From Streptomyces cinnabarinus (GTDB taxonomy: Bacteria; Actinomycetota; Actinomycetes; Streptomycetales; Streptomycetaceae), in contig NZ_CP114413.1 of NCBI RefSeq assembly GCF_027270315.1, positions 1,426,001-1,490,000 of the forward strand: 64,000 nucleotides of DNA. The letters are read 5' to 3'. A model generated the notes under the pieces. That model searched no databases. It was not told the origin of the DNA and saw only the letters and a program-made list of their open reading frames with translations. The position numbers and the translations under genes are program-made. This document shows positions 1-8,209 of this stretch, one piece after another (the first letter of the stretch is position 1; the number at the start of each line of letters is the position of its first letter).

Positions 1-2
1 TC

Positions 3-1259
3 AGCACGGACGCGGACGGTCTCATCGACGAGGCGGCCGCCTTCGTGCGGGGGCTGGCCGACGGCGAGACGGTACCGTCCGCGGTGGCGGTGGGCTCTGC
101 GGGGATCGTGCTGATCCTGGTCCTCCAGCGCTGGCTGCCCAAGGTGCCCGCGGTCCTGGTGATGGTGGTCCTGTCGATCGCCGCGACCTCGGTCTTCGAT
201 CTCGGCGGGCGCGGGGTGAGCCTGGTCGGTGAGCTTCCCCGGGGATTCCCGCCACTGACCTTCCCCGAGGTCCGGGTGGACGACCTCGCGCCGCTGGCCG
301 CGGGGGCGCTGGGCATCGCCCTGGTGTCCCTCGCCGACACGATCTCCAACGCGACCGCGTTCGCCTCCCGCACCGGCCAGAAGGTGCGCGGCAACGAGGA
401 GATGACGGCGATCGGCGCGGCCAACGCAGCAGCGGGCCTGTTCCAGGGGTTCCCGGTCAGCACCAGCGGGTCGCGGACCGCGGTGGCCGAGCGCGCGGGC
501 GCCAGGAGCCAGCTCACCGGGGTGATCGGCGCGGGCCTGATCATCCTGATGCTGGTCCTGCTGCCGGGCCTGTTCCGCAATCTGCCGCAGCCCGCACTCG
601 CCGCGGTGGTCATCACGGCCTCGCTGTCACTGGCCGACCTCAGCGGTACGGCGCGGCTGTGGAAGCAGCGCCGGGCGGAGTTCCTGCTGTCGATCGCGGC
701 GTTCCTCGGGGTGGCGCTGCTCGGGGTGCTGCCGGGGATCGCGGTCGCCGTCGGACTGTCGATCCTCAACGTCTTCCGCCGGGCGTGGTGGCCGTACAAC
801 ACGGTGCTGGGCCGGGTGCCGGACGTGCCCGGCTTCCACGACGTGCGGTCCTACCCCGAGGCCGAACGGCTGCCCGGCCTGGTGATCCACCGCTTCGACG
901 GGCCGCTGTTCTTCGCCAACGCCAAGTCCTTCCGCAACGAGCTCATGCGGCTGACCCGCACCGAGCCGCCGCTCCGCTGGGTGCTGATCGCGGCCGAGCC
1001 GATCACCGACGTGGACACCACCGCGGCGGACGAGCTGGAGGAACTGGACGAGGCCCTCAACGCGCACGGCATCAGCCTCGTCTTCGCCGAGCTCAAGGAC
1101 CCGGTGCGGCGCAAGATCGAGCGGTACGGGCTGACCCGCACCATCGACCCGGCCCACTTCTTCCCGACGCTGGAGGCCGCGGTCGCCGCGTACCGCGCGC
1201 AGACCGGCGCCCAGTGGACGCGGGACACCGACAGCCCGCGGGACCCGCAGGACCCGTAG
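3..1259 (+). CDS. SulP/SLC26-family anion permease, C-terminal part
   Basis: The reading frame is open from the first bases, so the 5' end lies left of the window and 418 residues are visible. The protein would move inorganic anions (sulfate, bicarbonate or similar) across the cytoplasmic membrane. It shows hydrophobic helices, the SulP core motif around ISNATAFASRTGQ and the following GFPVSTSGSRTAVA loop, then a cytoplasmic STAS domain from about RFDGPLFFANAKSF to the end, with the ITDVDTTAADEL segment typical of STAS folds. An in-frame GTG at 45 exists, but residues upstream of it still look like coding sequence. The substrate cannot be told from sequence. The next gene is convergent, 9 bases away. 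Confidence 0.9.
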   Translation, partial: STDADGLIDEAAAFVRGLADGETVPSAVAVGSAGIVLILVLQRWLPKVPAVLVMVVLSIAATSVFDLGGRGVSLVGELPRGFPPLTFPEVRVDDLAPLAAGALGIALVSLADTISNATAFASRTGQKVRGNEEMTAIGAANAAAGLFQGFPVSTSGSRTAVAERAGARSQLTGVIGAGLIILMLVLLPGLFRNLPQPALAAVVITASLSLADLSGTARLWKQRRAEFLLSIAAFLGVALLGVLPGIAVAVGLSILNVFRRAWWPYNTVLGRVPDVPGFHDVRSYPEAERLPGLVIHRFDGPLFFANAKSFRNELMRLTRTEPPLRWVLIAAEPITDVDTTAADELEELDEALNAHGISLVFAELKDPVRRKIERYGLTRTIDPAHFFPTLEAAVAAYRAQTGAQWTRDTDSPRDPQDP

Positions 1260-1268
1260 GCCCGCGCG

Positions 1269-2564
1269 TCAGTGGAGGGCGAGCCGGGCGAGCCCGCGCC
1301 AGTCGAGCGGGGGCCGGGCCGGACGGGTCCCCGGGCGCCGGCGCGGCACGAGCACCCGCAGCGCGCCCGGCTCCACCACGCAGCGGACGGGCACGCTCAG
1401 CGTCAACGCCTCGCCGTCGACTCCGGCCGGGATGGTGGGCCGGTCGGCGTCGACGACCACCTCCGTCGCCGTCACCCTGGTGAGCCCCGTCGCCCGATCG
1501 CCCCGCAGCAGCCCGGCGGCCTGTGCGGCGTTGGCCACCGTCACGCCCACGGCGCCCAGCTCCCCGCCGTCCAGGCGCGCCCGCCGCCCCAGCCCCGCGA
1601 TATCGCCGGTCCCGTAGGGGTTGTTGCTGATCAGCAGGGCCTGCGGGGTGCTGAGGACCGTGTCCCCGGCACGGGCGGTCAGCCGGGCGCCCCCGTGCCG
1701 CACCAGCAGGTCCGGCAGCAGGTCCAGGGTGGTGCGGGTCTTGCCGTCCCGGTAGGCGGGGCTCTGCACCACCTCGGCATACGCGCCGAACGACACGTTG
1801 TTGACGAACGTGCGCCCGCCGGCCCGGCCGAGGTCGACGCTCAGCTCCACACCGTCGCGCAACGCGTCCAGGGCCAGCGCCGGATCGTCCCGGTCGAGAC
1901 CCAGGTCGAGGGCGAAGTGGTTGCGGGTCCCGGCCGGGATGACCAGGAAGGGCAGGTCGAGCGCGGCGGCGACCTCGGCGACCAGGGCCTGGGTGCCGTC
2001 CCCGCCCGCGACGCCGAGCAGGTCGGCGCCGTCCGCCGCGGCCCCGCGGGCCAGCTCGGCCACATCCATCCGGCCCGGGCCCTCCAGGAGGATCACCTCG
2101 GCGCCCAGTGCCTCGGCCTTCTCCCGCAGCCCGAACCGGTCCACCTTTCCGCCGCCCGAGCGCGGGTTCATGATCAGGACGGGGCGGTGGACCCGCGGCG
2201 CCGCCCGCTCCACCATGCCGACCGGCGCATCGGCACGGGCGAGGGCCCGCCGCCCCGAGCCCACCGCGAGCGCCCACAGCGCCCCGGACAGGGCGACGAC
2301 CCAGGCGAGACCGGCGCTGGTGTACGCCACCAGAACCCACACCGGCGCGGCGACGGCCAGCAGGACGGCCAGCGCACGCGACAGGCGCCGACGGGTCAGC
2401 GCCCACCAGACGGCCGCGACGGTGAGCGCCGTACCGGCGAGTCCGACGCCCACCAGGGGGAGGGTCCGCAGCCCGGCGAAAGCGGCCAGGACGCACACCG
2501 ACGCCACGGCAGCCGCCAGCGACACGCGGGCCAGCCAGTGCTGCTGTCTCGTCGTGGATGCCAT
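1269..2564 (-). CDS. Diacylglycerol kinase-like lipid kinase with N-terminal membrane segments
   Basis: This 431-residue protein has an N-terminal hydrophobic part with about four membrane helices (residues 10 to 110), followed by a DAGK catalytic domain. The domain begins at VLIMNPRSGGGKVDRFGL and contains the nucleotide-binding GVAGGDGTQA motif and PAGTRNHFALDLGL. Members of this family phosphorylate diacylglycerol or related lipids (the DgkB/YegS group). The start ATG at 2564 was chosen because GGGAGG lies just upstream on the minus strand; the frame stays open upstream but lacks family similarity. The convergent SulP gene suggests no functional tie. The exact lipid substrate is unknown. 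Confidence 0.87.
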   Translation of the reverse strand: MASTTRQQHWLARVSLAAAVASVCVLAAFAGLRTLPLVGVGLAGTALTVAAVWWALTRRRLSRALAVLLAVAAPVWVLVAYTSAGLAWVVALSGALWALAVGSGRRALARADAPVGMVERAAPRVHRPVLIMNPRSGGGKVDRFGLREKAEALGAEVILLEGPGRMDVAELARGAAADGADLLGVAGGDGTQALVAEVAAALDLPFLVIPAGTRNHFALDLGLDRDDPALALDALRDGVELSVDLGRAGGRTFVNNVSFGAYAEVVQSPAYRDGKTRTTLDLLPDLLVRHGGARLTARAGDTVLSTPQALLISNNPYGTGDIAGLGRRARLDGGELGAVGVTVANAAQAAGLLRGDRATGLTRVTATEVVVDADRPTIPAGVDGEALTLSVPVRCVVEPGALRVLVPRRRPGTRPARPPLDWRGLARLALH

Positions 2565-2704
2565 GTAGGCACCCTCCCGCCCGGCCGCGCGGACCGCCTC
2601 ACCCGCGGCAGGCGATGTGCGCCGAGCGGCCCCGACCGCCTCGGTCCGCCGCGCATCGCCTACGGTGCCGGTGTACCGACGGCGGAAGAGACGGTGGGAC
2701 GGCA

Positions 2705-3238
2705 ATGGCGCACAAGGCGTTGATCACGGGCATCGGCGGCAGGGAGCCGCAGATCGACGGGGAGGCCTTCGTGGCGCCCACCGCGTCGGTGATCGGGGAC
2801 GTGACGCTTCGGGCGGGCGCGAGCGTCTGGTACGGCGCGGTGGTCCGCGGCGATGTCGAGCGGATCTCCGTCGGCGCCCGGAGCAACATCCAGGACAACT
2901 GCACCCTCCACGCCGACCCGGGCTTTCCCGTGACGATCGGCGAGCGGGTGTCGGTCGGCCACAACGCGGTGGTGCACGGGGCGACCGTCGAGGACGACTG
3001 CCTGATCGGCATGGGAGCGACCGTCCTCAACGGCGCGGTGATCGGGGCGGGCTCCCTGGTGGCCGCGCAGGCGCTCGTACCGCAGGGGATGCAGGTGCCG
3101 CCGGGCTCCCTCGTCGCGGGCGTCCCGGCGAAGATCAGGCGGGAACTGTCGGAGGAGGAGCGCCAGGGCGTCACCCTCAACGGCACCTTGTACGCCGACC
3201 TCGCGAAGGCGCACGGCGGACTGTACGAGACGCCATGA
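2705..3238 (+). CDS. Gamma carbonic anhydrase family protein
   Basis: This 177-residue protein is built of left-handed beta-helix hexapeptide repeats (for example VIGDVTLRAGASVWYGAVV). Three histidines occupy the positions of gamma-class zinc ligands: H69 in the CTLHADPG segment, and H86 and H91 in VGHNAVVHG. The family hydrates CO2 or, in many bacterial members, has uncertain activity; a trimeric cytoplasmic protein is expected. The ATG at 2705 follows an imperfect purine stretch. The gene is divergent from the lipid kinase and convergent with DedA, ending 3 bases before its stop. Confidence 0.9.
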   Translation: MAHKALITGIGGREPQIDGEAFVAPTASVIGDVTLRAGASVWYGAVVRGDVERISVGARSNIQDNCTLHADPGFPVTIGERVSVGHNAVVHGATVEDDCLIGMGATVLNGAVIGAGSLVAAQALVPQGMQVPPGSLVAGVPAKIRRELSEEERQGVTLNGTLYADLAKAHGGLYETP

Positions 3239-3241
3239 CGC

Positions 3242-3904
3242 TCAGTCCGCGACCGGGACGGCCTCCGGCTCGGCCGCGGACTTCTCCGCCGTCCTCTCCC
3301 CGGCCGCCTTGCCCGCCTTGCGCTTGACGACCAGGAACGAGGTCAGGCCGATCAGCACCGCCGCGACCAGGCCCAGCCACGAGAAGCGCTTCAGCCAGGA
3401 CTCGGCCACGACACCGACGTAGTAGATGACCGCCGTCGTACCGCCCGCCCACAGGATGCCGCCGAGGACGTTGGCGGTGAGGAACTTCCAGTACGGCATC
3501 CGCAGGACGCCCGCGAGGGGTCCCGCGAAGATGCGGAGGAGGGCGACGAAGCGGCCGAAGAAGACCGCCCACATGCCCCACTTCTGGAAGGAGCGCTCGG
3601 CGGTGGCGATGTGCGCCTCGCTGAAGTGCCTGGGGAACTTGCCGCCCAGCCAGGCCAGCAGTGGGCGGCCTCCCTTGCGGCCGATGGCGTAGCCGATCGA
3701 GTCGCCGATGATGGCGCCCGCGGTGGCGCAGGCACCGAGGATCACGGGGTCGATGTCGCCGTGCTGCGAGGCGAGCAGCGCCGAGGAGACCAGGATGATC
3801 TCGCCGGGCAGCGGAATGCCCAGGCTCTCCAGTCCGATGACGAGGCCCACCAGCAGATAGATGGCGAGCGGGGGCACCGTTTCGAGCCATTCCTGGACGT
3901 GCAA
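3242..3904 (-). CDS. DedA family membrane protein
   Basis: This 220-residue integral membrane protein has several hydrophobic helices and the DedA signature: a re-entrant LPGEIILVSSALLA segment and the FGRFVALLRIFAGPLAG motif. DedA proteins are implicated in lipid carrier (undecaprenyl phosphate or phosphatidylethanolamine) flipping and envelope homeostasis. The C-terminus is a charged tail (KRKAGKAAGERTAEKSA). The ATG at 3904 is preceded by GAGAGGAAC. It is a single gene, convergent with the carbonic anhydrase gene. The precise substrate is not deducible. Confidence 0.9.
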   Translation of the reverse strand: MHVQEWLETVPPLAIYLLVGLVIGLESLGIPLPGEIILVSSALLASQHGDIDPVILGACATAGAIIGDSIGYAIGRKGGRPLLAWLGGKFPRHFSEAHIATAERSFQKWGMWAVFFGRFVALLRIFAGPLAGVLRMPYWKFLTANVLGGILWAGGTTAVIYYVGVVAESWLKRFSWLGLVAAVLIGLTSFLVVKRKAGKAAGERTAEKSAAEPEAVPVAD

Positions 3905-3979
3905 CGCCGTTCCTCTCCTGAGCCGGGCCGTTCCCGGCGCGCGCTCGTCCGCGAGCGCGCGCCGGGGCAGCCTACCTGC

Positions 3980-5530
3980 TCACCGTGACACCCCGGCGTC
4001 CCAGAGGTCGCACTGGTGGTCCCGGTGCACGGTCGTGCTGACGGCGATGCCGCCCGCGGACGCGGTCCGCAGCGAGAGCACACGCTCCGGGCCGCCGCCC
4101 GGCATGCCGGGCTGTCCGTCGGCGCGCGGCACTCCGGTGCGCACGAAGGAGCCCCAGTACCGGACCAGCTGCCGCGAGAGCGCCTGCTGCTCGGCGTTCA
4201 GCGGGCTGGTCAGGCCGAAGTGCTTGAAGAGGTACTGCACCTCGTTCACATGGGTCGCGCCGAAGTCGAAGTCGGTGCCGAGGTCGCGCAGGGAGGCGAA
4301 GGGCGGGGAGGTGCGGTCGGCGAACTCGTACGTGTACACCGGGCCGCGTCCGGCGAGGGTGCCGTCCAGCCGGAGCGCGGGGCAGGCGAACAGCAGGTCG
4401 CCGAGGGCGGTGCCGAACGCGATCGTGGGGGTGGGATGGGCGGTGAGGGGGTAGCGGGCGAGGACCTCGTCGCCGAAGGCCGCCCGCATGACCTCCGGGT
4501 ATTGCCCGGCCGTGAGCGGGCCGCCCGCCCCGTCGAACCGGGCGAAGGCGAACAGCCGCCCTTCGTCCAGGTTGGCGCCGTTCAGCACCGGCACCCCGGC
4601 CGCGGCGCCGGAGCCGAAGGCGGCCGTGGGCTGCTCGGGCAGGAAGGCGCCGCCGGTCACCGGCGCCCAGTCGAAGCCGCCCTGGGCGGCCAGGATCTCG
4701 GCGGAGGTCCTGCCGCGCAGACACGCCACGCTCGGACAGCCGAGCCGCTCGGCGAAGGCGGCGCCCTGCGCGACCGCCGTGTCGTGGGTCCGGGCGGCGC
4801 AGTCGTCGTAGGCGCCGCTCTGGACGATGCCCGCGCGGAAGAGTCCCTCGGCGGTGGGTGAGGCGAGCTGGGTGCAGACCGAGCGGCCGCCCGCGGACTC
4901 GCCCGCGATGGTGACGCGGCCCGGGTCGCCCCCGAAGCGGCCGATGTTGGCCCGCACCCAGCGCAGCGCGGCCTGCTGGTCGAGGAGGCCGAAGTTGCCG
5001 GAGACGCCGTCCGTAGCCTCGTCGTCGAGTCCAGCGGTGGCGAGGAAACCCAGCGCGCCGAGGCGGTAGTTGACGGTGACGACGACGGTGCCGGTCGTTC
5101 GGGCGAAGGTGTCGGGGACGATGTCCTGCCCGGCGCCCGCGGTGAGGCCGCCGCCGTGGAACCAGACGAGGACCGCGCGCCGGGCGGAGCCGTGGGGCAC
5201 GTACACATTGAGGTCCAGGCAGTCCTCGGTGTGGCTGGGCCGCTCGTACCCGGGGTCCCAACTCACCGCCTGCACACACTTGTTGCCGAAGTCCCCCGCG
5301 TCACGCGCCCCTTGCCAGGCCCGGACCGGCCGCGGCTCCTTCCAGCGGAGCCCGCCGACCGGCGGTTCGGCGTACGGGACGCCGAGGAACTGCCGTCCCT
5401 CCGGGGTGACTTCGCCGCGTATCAGGCCCGCCTCGGTGCGGACCACCGGAGCCGAGGAAGCCTGCGCCGGAACCGGCAGCGTCATCGCGGCGGCGAGGGC
5501 CACCAGGGCTGTCACGGTCTTCCGTATCAC
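3980..5530 (-). CDS. Secreted type-B carboxylesterase/lipase
   Basis: This 516-residue alpha/beta hydrolase has a cleavable signal peptide (residues 1 to about 25, ending PAQASS). The family landmarks are present: GVPYAEPPVG, the oxyanion FHGGG (about 124 to 128), and nucleophile S212 in GESAGG. Acidic (LDEGRLFAF) and histidine (ATHVNEVQ) regions complete a plausible triad. It would hydrolyse ester substrates outside the cell. The GTG start overlaps the stop of the upstream GH3 gene by GTGA, so the two are co-translated, suggesting joint attack on a glycoside or ester-decorated plant or natural-product substrate. Confidence 0.9.
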   Translation of the reverse strand: MIRKTVTALVALAAAMTLPVPAQASSAPVVRTEAGLIRGEVTPEGRQFLGVPYAEPPVGGLRWKEPRPVRAWQGARDAGDFGNKCVQAVSWDPGYERPSHTEDCLDLNVYVPHGSARRAVLVWFHGGGLTAGAGQDIVPDTFARTTGTVVVTVNYRLGALGFLATAGLDDEATDGVSGNFGLLDQQAALRWVRANIGRFGGDPGRVTIAGESAGGRSVCTQLASPTAEGLFRAGIVQSGAYDDCAARTHDTAVAQGAAFAERLGCPSVACLRGRTSAEILAAQGGFDWAPVTGGAFLPEQPTAAFGSGAAAGVPVLNGANLDEGRLFAFARFDGAGGPLTAGQYPEVMRAAFGDEVLARYPLTAHPTPTIAFGTALGDLLFACPALRLDGTLAGRGPVYTYEFADRTSPPFASLRDLGTDFDFGATHVNEVQYLFKHFGLTSPLNAEQQALSRQLVRYWGSFVRTGVPRADGQPGMPGGGPERVLSLRTASAGGIAVSTTVHRDHQCDLWDAGVSR

Positions 5531-7995
5531 CGCGTCACCTCCACGTTCGTCCGTGCCCGCAGATCACCCGCGGACGCCCCCACCCAGACGGTGCGCGGCC
5601 CGGTGCCCAGCACCCAGCTGTGCCGTTTCGCGTCCCACGACGACAAGGTGCGCACCGCGATCCGCACGGTGACCCGGCGCCGCTCCCCCGCGTCGAGCGC
5701 GAGCCGCCGGTAGCCGCCCAGCACCCGTACCGCCTGGTCAAGTTCCAGATCCGGAGAGCGGCCCACGTACACCTGTGGCACCGCGATCCCGGCCCGTCGG
5801 CCGGTGTTGCGGACGGTGAACCGCACATCGAGCCCGCCGCGGTGCCAGTGCGCCGAGATCTCCTGATAGGCGAAGGAGGTGTACGACAGCCCGTGCCCGA
5901 AGGGGAACAGCGGGCGCTCGTCCTCGGCGTCGTACCAGCGGTGTCCGGCGTGGATGCCCTCCGAGTAGACCTCGGTGCCGTCCACACCGGGGTAGCGGCG
6001 CGGGTCCCCGGCGACCGGGTGGTGGTCGTCGTCCACGGGGAAGGTCTGGGTGAGCCGGCCGCCGGGGTCGCTGTCGCCGAACAGCACGGCGGCGGTGGCG
6101 GCCGCGCCCTCCTGGCCCGGGTAGTACATCTGGAGCACGGCGCCGGTGCGGTGCAGCCAGGGCATCGAGGTGGCGGAGGAGGTGTTGAGGACGACGGTCG
6201 TACGGGCGTTCACCGCGGTCACGGCCTCGACCAGCGCGGCCTGGCGACCGGGCAGGGCGATCGTGGCACGGTCCTGGCCCTCGGTGGCGTCCTCGTAGGC
6301 GAAGAGCACCACCTGGCGGGCGGCGCGCGCGACGCGGACGGCCTCGGCGACGTCCTCGGCCCGGGTCGCGCTGGTGATACGGCGCAGCCGGAACTCCTGG
6401 CCGGTGTCCCCGCCCGCCGCGGTGATCTTCAAGGTGTGGGCGCCCTTGGTCAGTTGGAGCGCCTTGCGGCGCACGGAGAGCCCGTCGGGCGCCGTGGTGA
6501 CATAGCCGCCCATGAAGTACTCGCCCCAGCCCGGCACCAGCGGGAAGAGCTCCTTGCCGTCGACGGACACCTTCGGGCGGATCGTCGGCGCGCCCGAGTA
6601 GTGCAGGACGAAGGTCCACTCGTCGTCCTCGGGAAGGGTGAGGGTGCCGTCGTAGGACCAGGTCCGCCCGGCCGCCACGCGCAGGTCCTCGCCGTCGAGG
6701 GCGGGACTGAACGCCGAGGCGGGGACGGGCTTGCCGAAGATGTCCTCGCCGAGGGCGTAGGTCACTTCGCCGCCGCGGGCCCGGATGGCGTCGAGGGGGC
6801 TGTCGGCCCGGTCGGGCACGACATGGGCGCTGCCGCCGCCGCTGACGAAGGGCAGCGCGCCGGTCTGGCCGATCACGGCGACGGAGCCGTGGGTCAGGGG
6901 CAGCGTGGCGCGCTCGTTGCGCAGCAGGGTGGCGCCCGCCTTGGCCACCTCCAGGGCGACGGCCGCGCCGGCCCGGGCGTCGCGTACGGGCCGTGGCGGC
7001 GCGCTGCCGTCGAGGAGACCGAAGCGGTCCAGCACGGCGAGGATCCGGCGTACGGCCCGGTCGACGTACCGCTCGGACACGCTGCCGTCGCGCACCGCCC
7101 GATTGAGCGCGGCGCCGAAGTGGGTGCCGTTCGGCATCTCCAGGTCCAGGCCCGCGGTGAGGGCCCTGCCGGTGCTGTGGGCGGCGAACCAGTCGGTCAT
7201 CACCAGGCCCTGGAAGCCCCACTGTTCGCGCAGGACGTCGGTGAGCAGGGTCTTGTTCTCGCACGCGTAGGTGCCGTTGACCTTGTTGTAGGCGCCCATG
7301 ACCGCGCCGGTCCCTGCGTCGACGGCGGCCTCGAAGCCGCGCAGCTCGACCTCGTGCAGGGTCTGTTCGTCGGCGCGCACGTCGACGGTGTCGCGGTCCT
7401 GTTCCTGGTTGTTGAGGGCGTAGTGCTTGACGGTGGCGACCAGGCCCTCCTCCTGGATGCCCTCGATCTCGGCGGCCACCAGATCGGCGGCGAGCAGCGG
7501 ATCCTCGCTGAAGGTCTCGAAGTTGCGCCCGGCGTAGGGGGTGCGGATGAGGTTGACCATCGGGGAGAGCAGGACGTCCTGGCCGAGGGCGCGGCCCTCG
7601 TGGCCGATCACGCGGCCGTAGCGGCGGGCCAGTTCCGGGTCGAAGGCGGAGGCCAGCAGGACGGGGGCGGGCAGGGCGGTGGCGTGTGCGGTGACGCGGA
7701 CGCCGGCCGGGCCGTCGGCCAGTCTGAGGGGCGGGATGCCGAGGCGCGGCACTCCGGGGACGTAGCCCGCCTGGCCGAGCGGGGCAGGGTCGGTGGCACC
7801 GTGCAGGAGGGAGATCTTCTCGTCGAGGGTGAGGTCGGCGAGGAGACCTTCGACGCGTCGGCCGGCGCTCGGGTCGGGAGCACTCTGGGCGTGAGCCCGG
7901 GCCGGTGGGGTCGGTCCGCCGGTCGCCGCCGCGGCGACGGCGATGGCGCCGCCGGTCAGCCGCAGGGCGGATCGCCGGGAAACAGTGTCGGTCAT
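5527..7995 (-). CDS. Exported glycoside hydrolase family 3 with inserted PA14 domain
   Basis: This is an 822-residue beta-glycosidase of the beta-glucosidase type. The N-terminus carries a twin-arginine signal (SRRSALRLTGG) and an Ala-rich segment, implying TAT export. The GH3 N-terminal barrel contains the nucleophile region GLVMTDWFA. A PA14-like carbohydrate-binding insert spans roughly residues 400 to 540 (WSYDGTLTLPEDDEWTF). The alpha/beta sandwich and a fibronectin-III-like end (FGHGLSYTSF onward) follow. The ATG at 7995 is chosen over an upstream ATG in frame because it directly precedes the TAT motif and has GAAGGAG upstream. It is coupled by GTGA to the esterase downstream. Confidence 0.9.
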   Translation of the reverse strand: MTDTVSRRSALRLTGGAIAVAAAATGGPTPPARAHAQSAPDPSAGRRVEGLLADLTLDEKISLLHGATDPAPLGQAGYVPGVPRLGIPPLRLADGPAGVRVTAHATALPAPVLLASAFDPELARRYGRVIGHEGRALGQDVLLSPMVNLIRTPYAGRNFETFSEDPLLAADLVAAEIEGIQEEGLVATVKHYALNNQEQDRDTVDVRADEQTLHEVELRGFEAAVDAGTGAVMGAYNKVNGTYACENKTLLTDVLREQWGFQGLVMTDWFAAHSTGRALTAGLDLEMPNGTHFGAALNRAVRDGSVSERYVDRAVRRILAVLDRFGLLDGSAPPRPVRDARAGAAVALEVAKAGATLLRNERATLPLTHGSVAVIGQTGALPFVSGGGSAHVVPDRADSPLDAIRARGGEVTYALGEDIFGKPVPASAFSPALDGEDLRVAAGRTWSYDGTLTLPEDDEWTFVLHYSGAPTIRPKVSVDGKELFPLVPGWGEYFMGGYVTTAPDGLSVRRKALQLTKGAHTLKITAAGGDTGQEFRLRRITSATRAEDVAEAVRVARAARQVVLFAYEDATEGQDRATIALPGRQAALVEAVTAVNARTTVVLNTSSATSMPWLHRTGAVLQMYYPGQEGAAATAAVLFGDSDPGGRLTQTFPVDDDHHPVAGDPRRYPGVDGTEVYSEGIHAGHRWYDAEDERPLFPFGHGLSYTSFAYQEISAHWHRGGLDVRFTVRNTGRRAGIAVPQVYVGRSPDLELDQAVRVLGGYRRLALDAGERRRVTVRIAVRTLSSWDAKRHSWVLGTGPRTVWVGASAGDLRARTNVEVTR

Positions 7996-8179
7996 GACAG
8001 CCGTCACTCCTTCGGTGTGCGGGCACGACGATGTGAACCGCATGCGCGACGGCGCCCGGTCTGTGTTCGCCCTCTGAACGCACTATGCGCCCATCGGACT
8101 TGACACCCCGTGAGCAACGCCACCGGCGCGTCGGAAAAGTAGGACCGGAGGTGACTCGTGTCAATGACATGAGCAAAGT

Positions 8180-8203
8180 GGGCCACCCCGACCGGGGTGG
8201 CCC
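8180..8203 (-). terminator. Hairpin terminator after the ricin-domain gene
   Basis: A perfect 11-bp stem (GGGCCACCCCG with CGGGGTGGCCC) separated by 2 bases lies 6 bases beyond the stop codon of the leftward gene ending at 8210. On the minus strand it is followed by ACTTTG, a weak T tract. Confidence 0.6.
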
Positions 8204-8209
8204 TGCGCA

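Noticed and set aside
5620..8103. 827-codon plus-strand frame
   Set aside because: Antisense to the GH3 gene, which has clear domains and motifs; a mirror frame of GC-rich codons.
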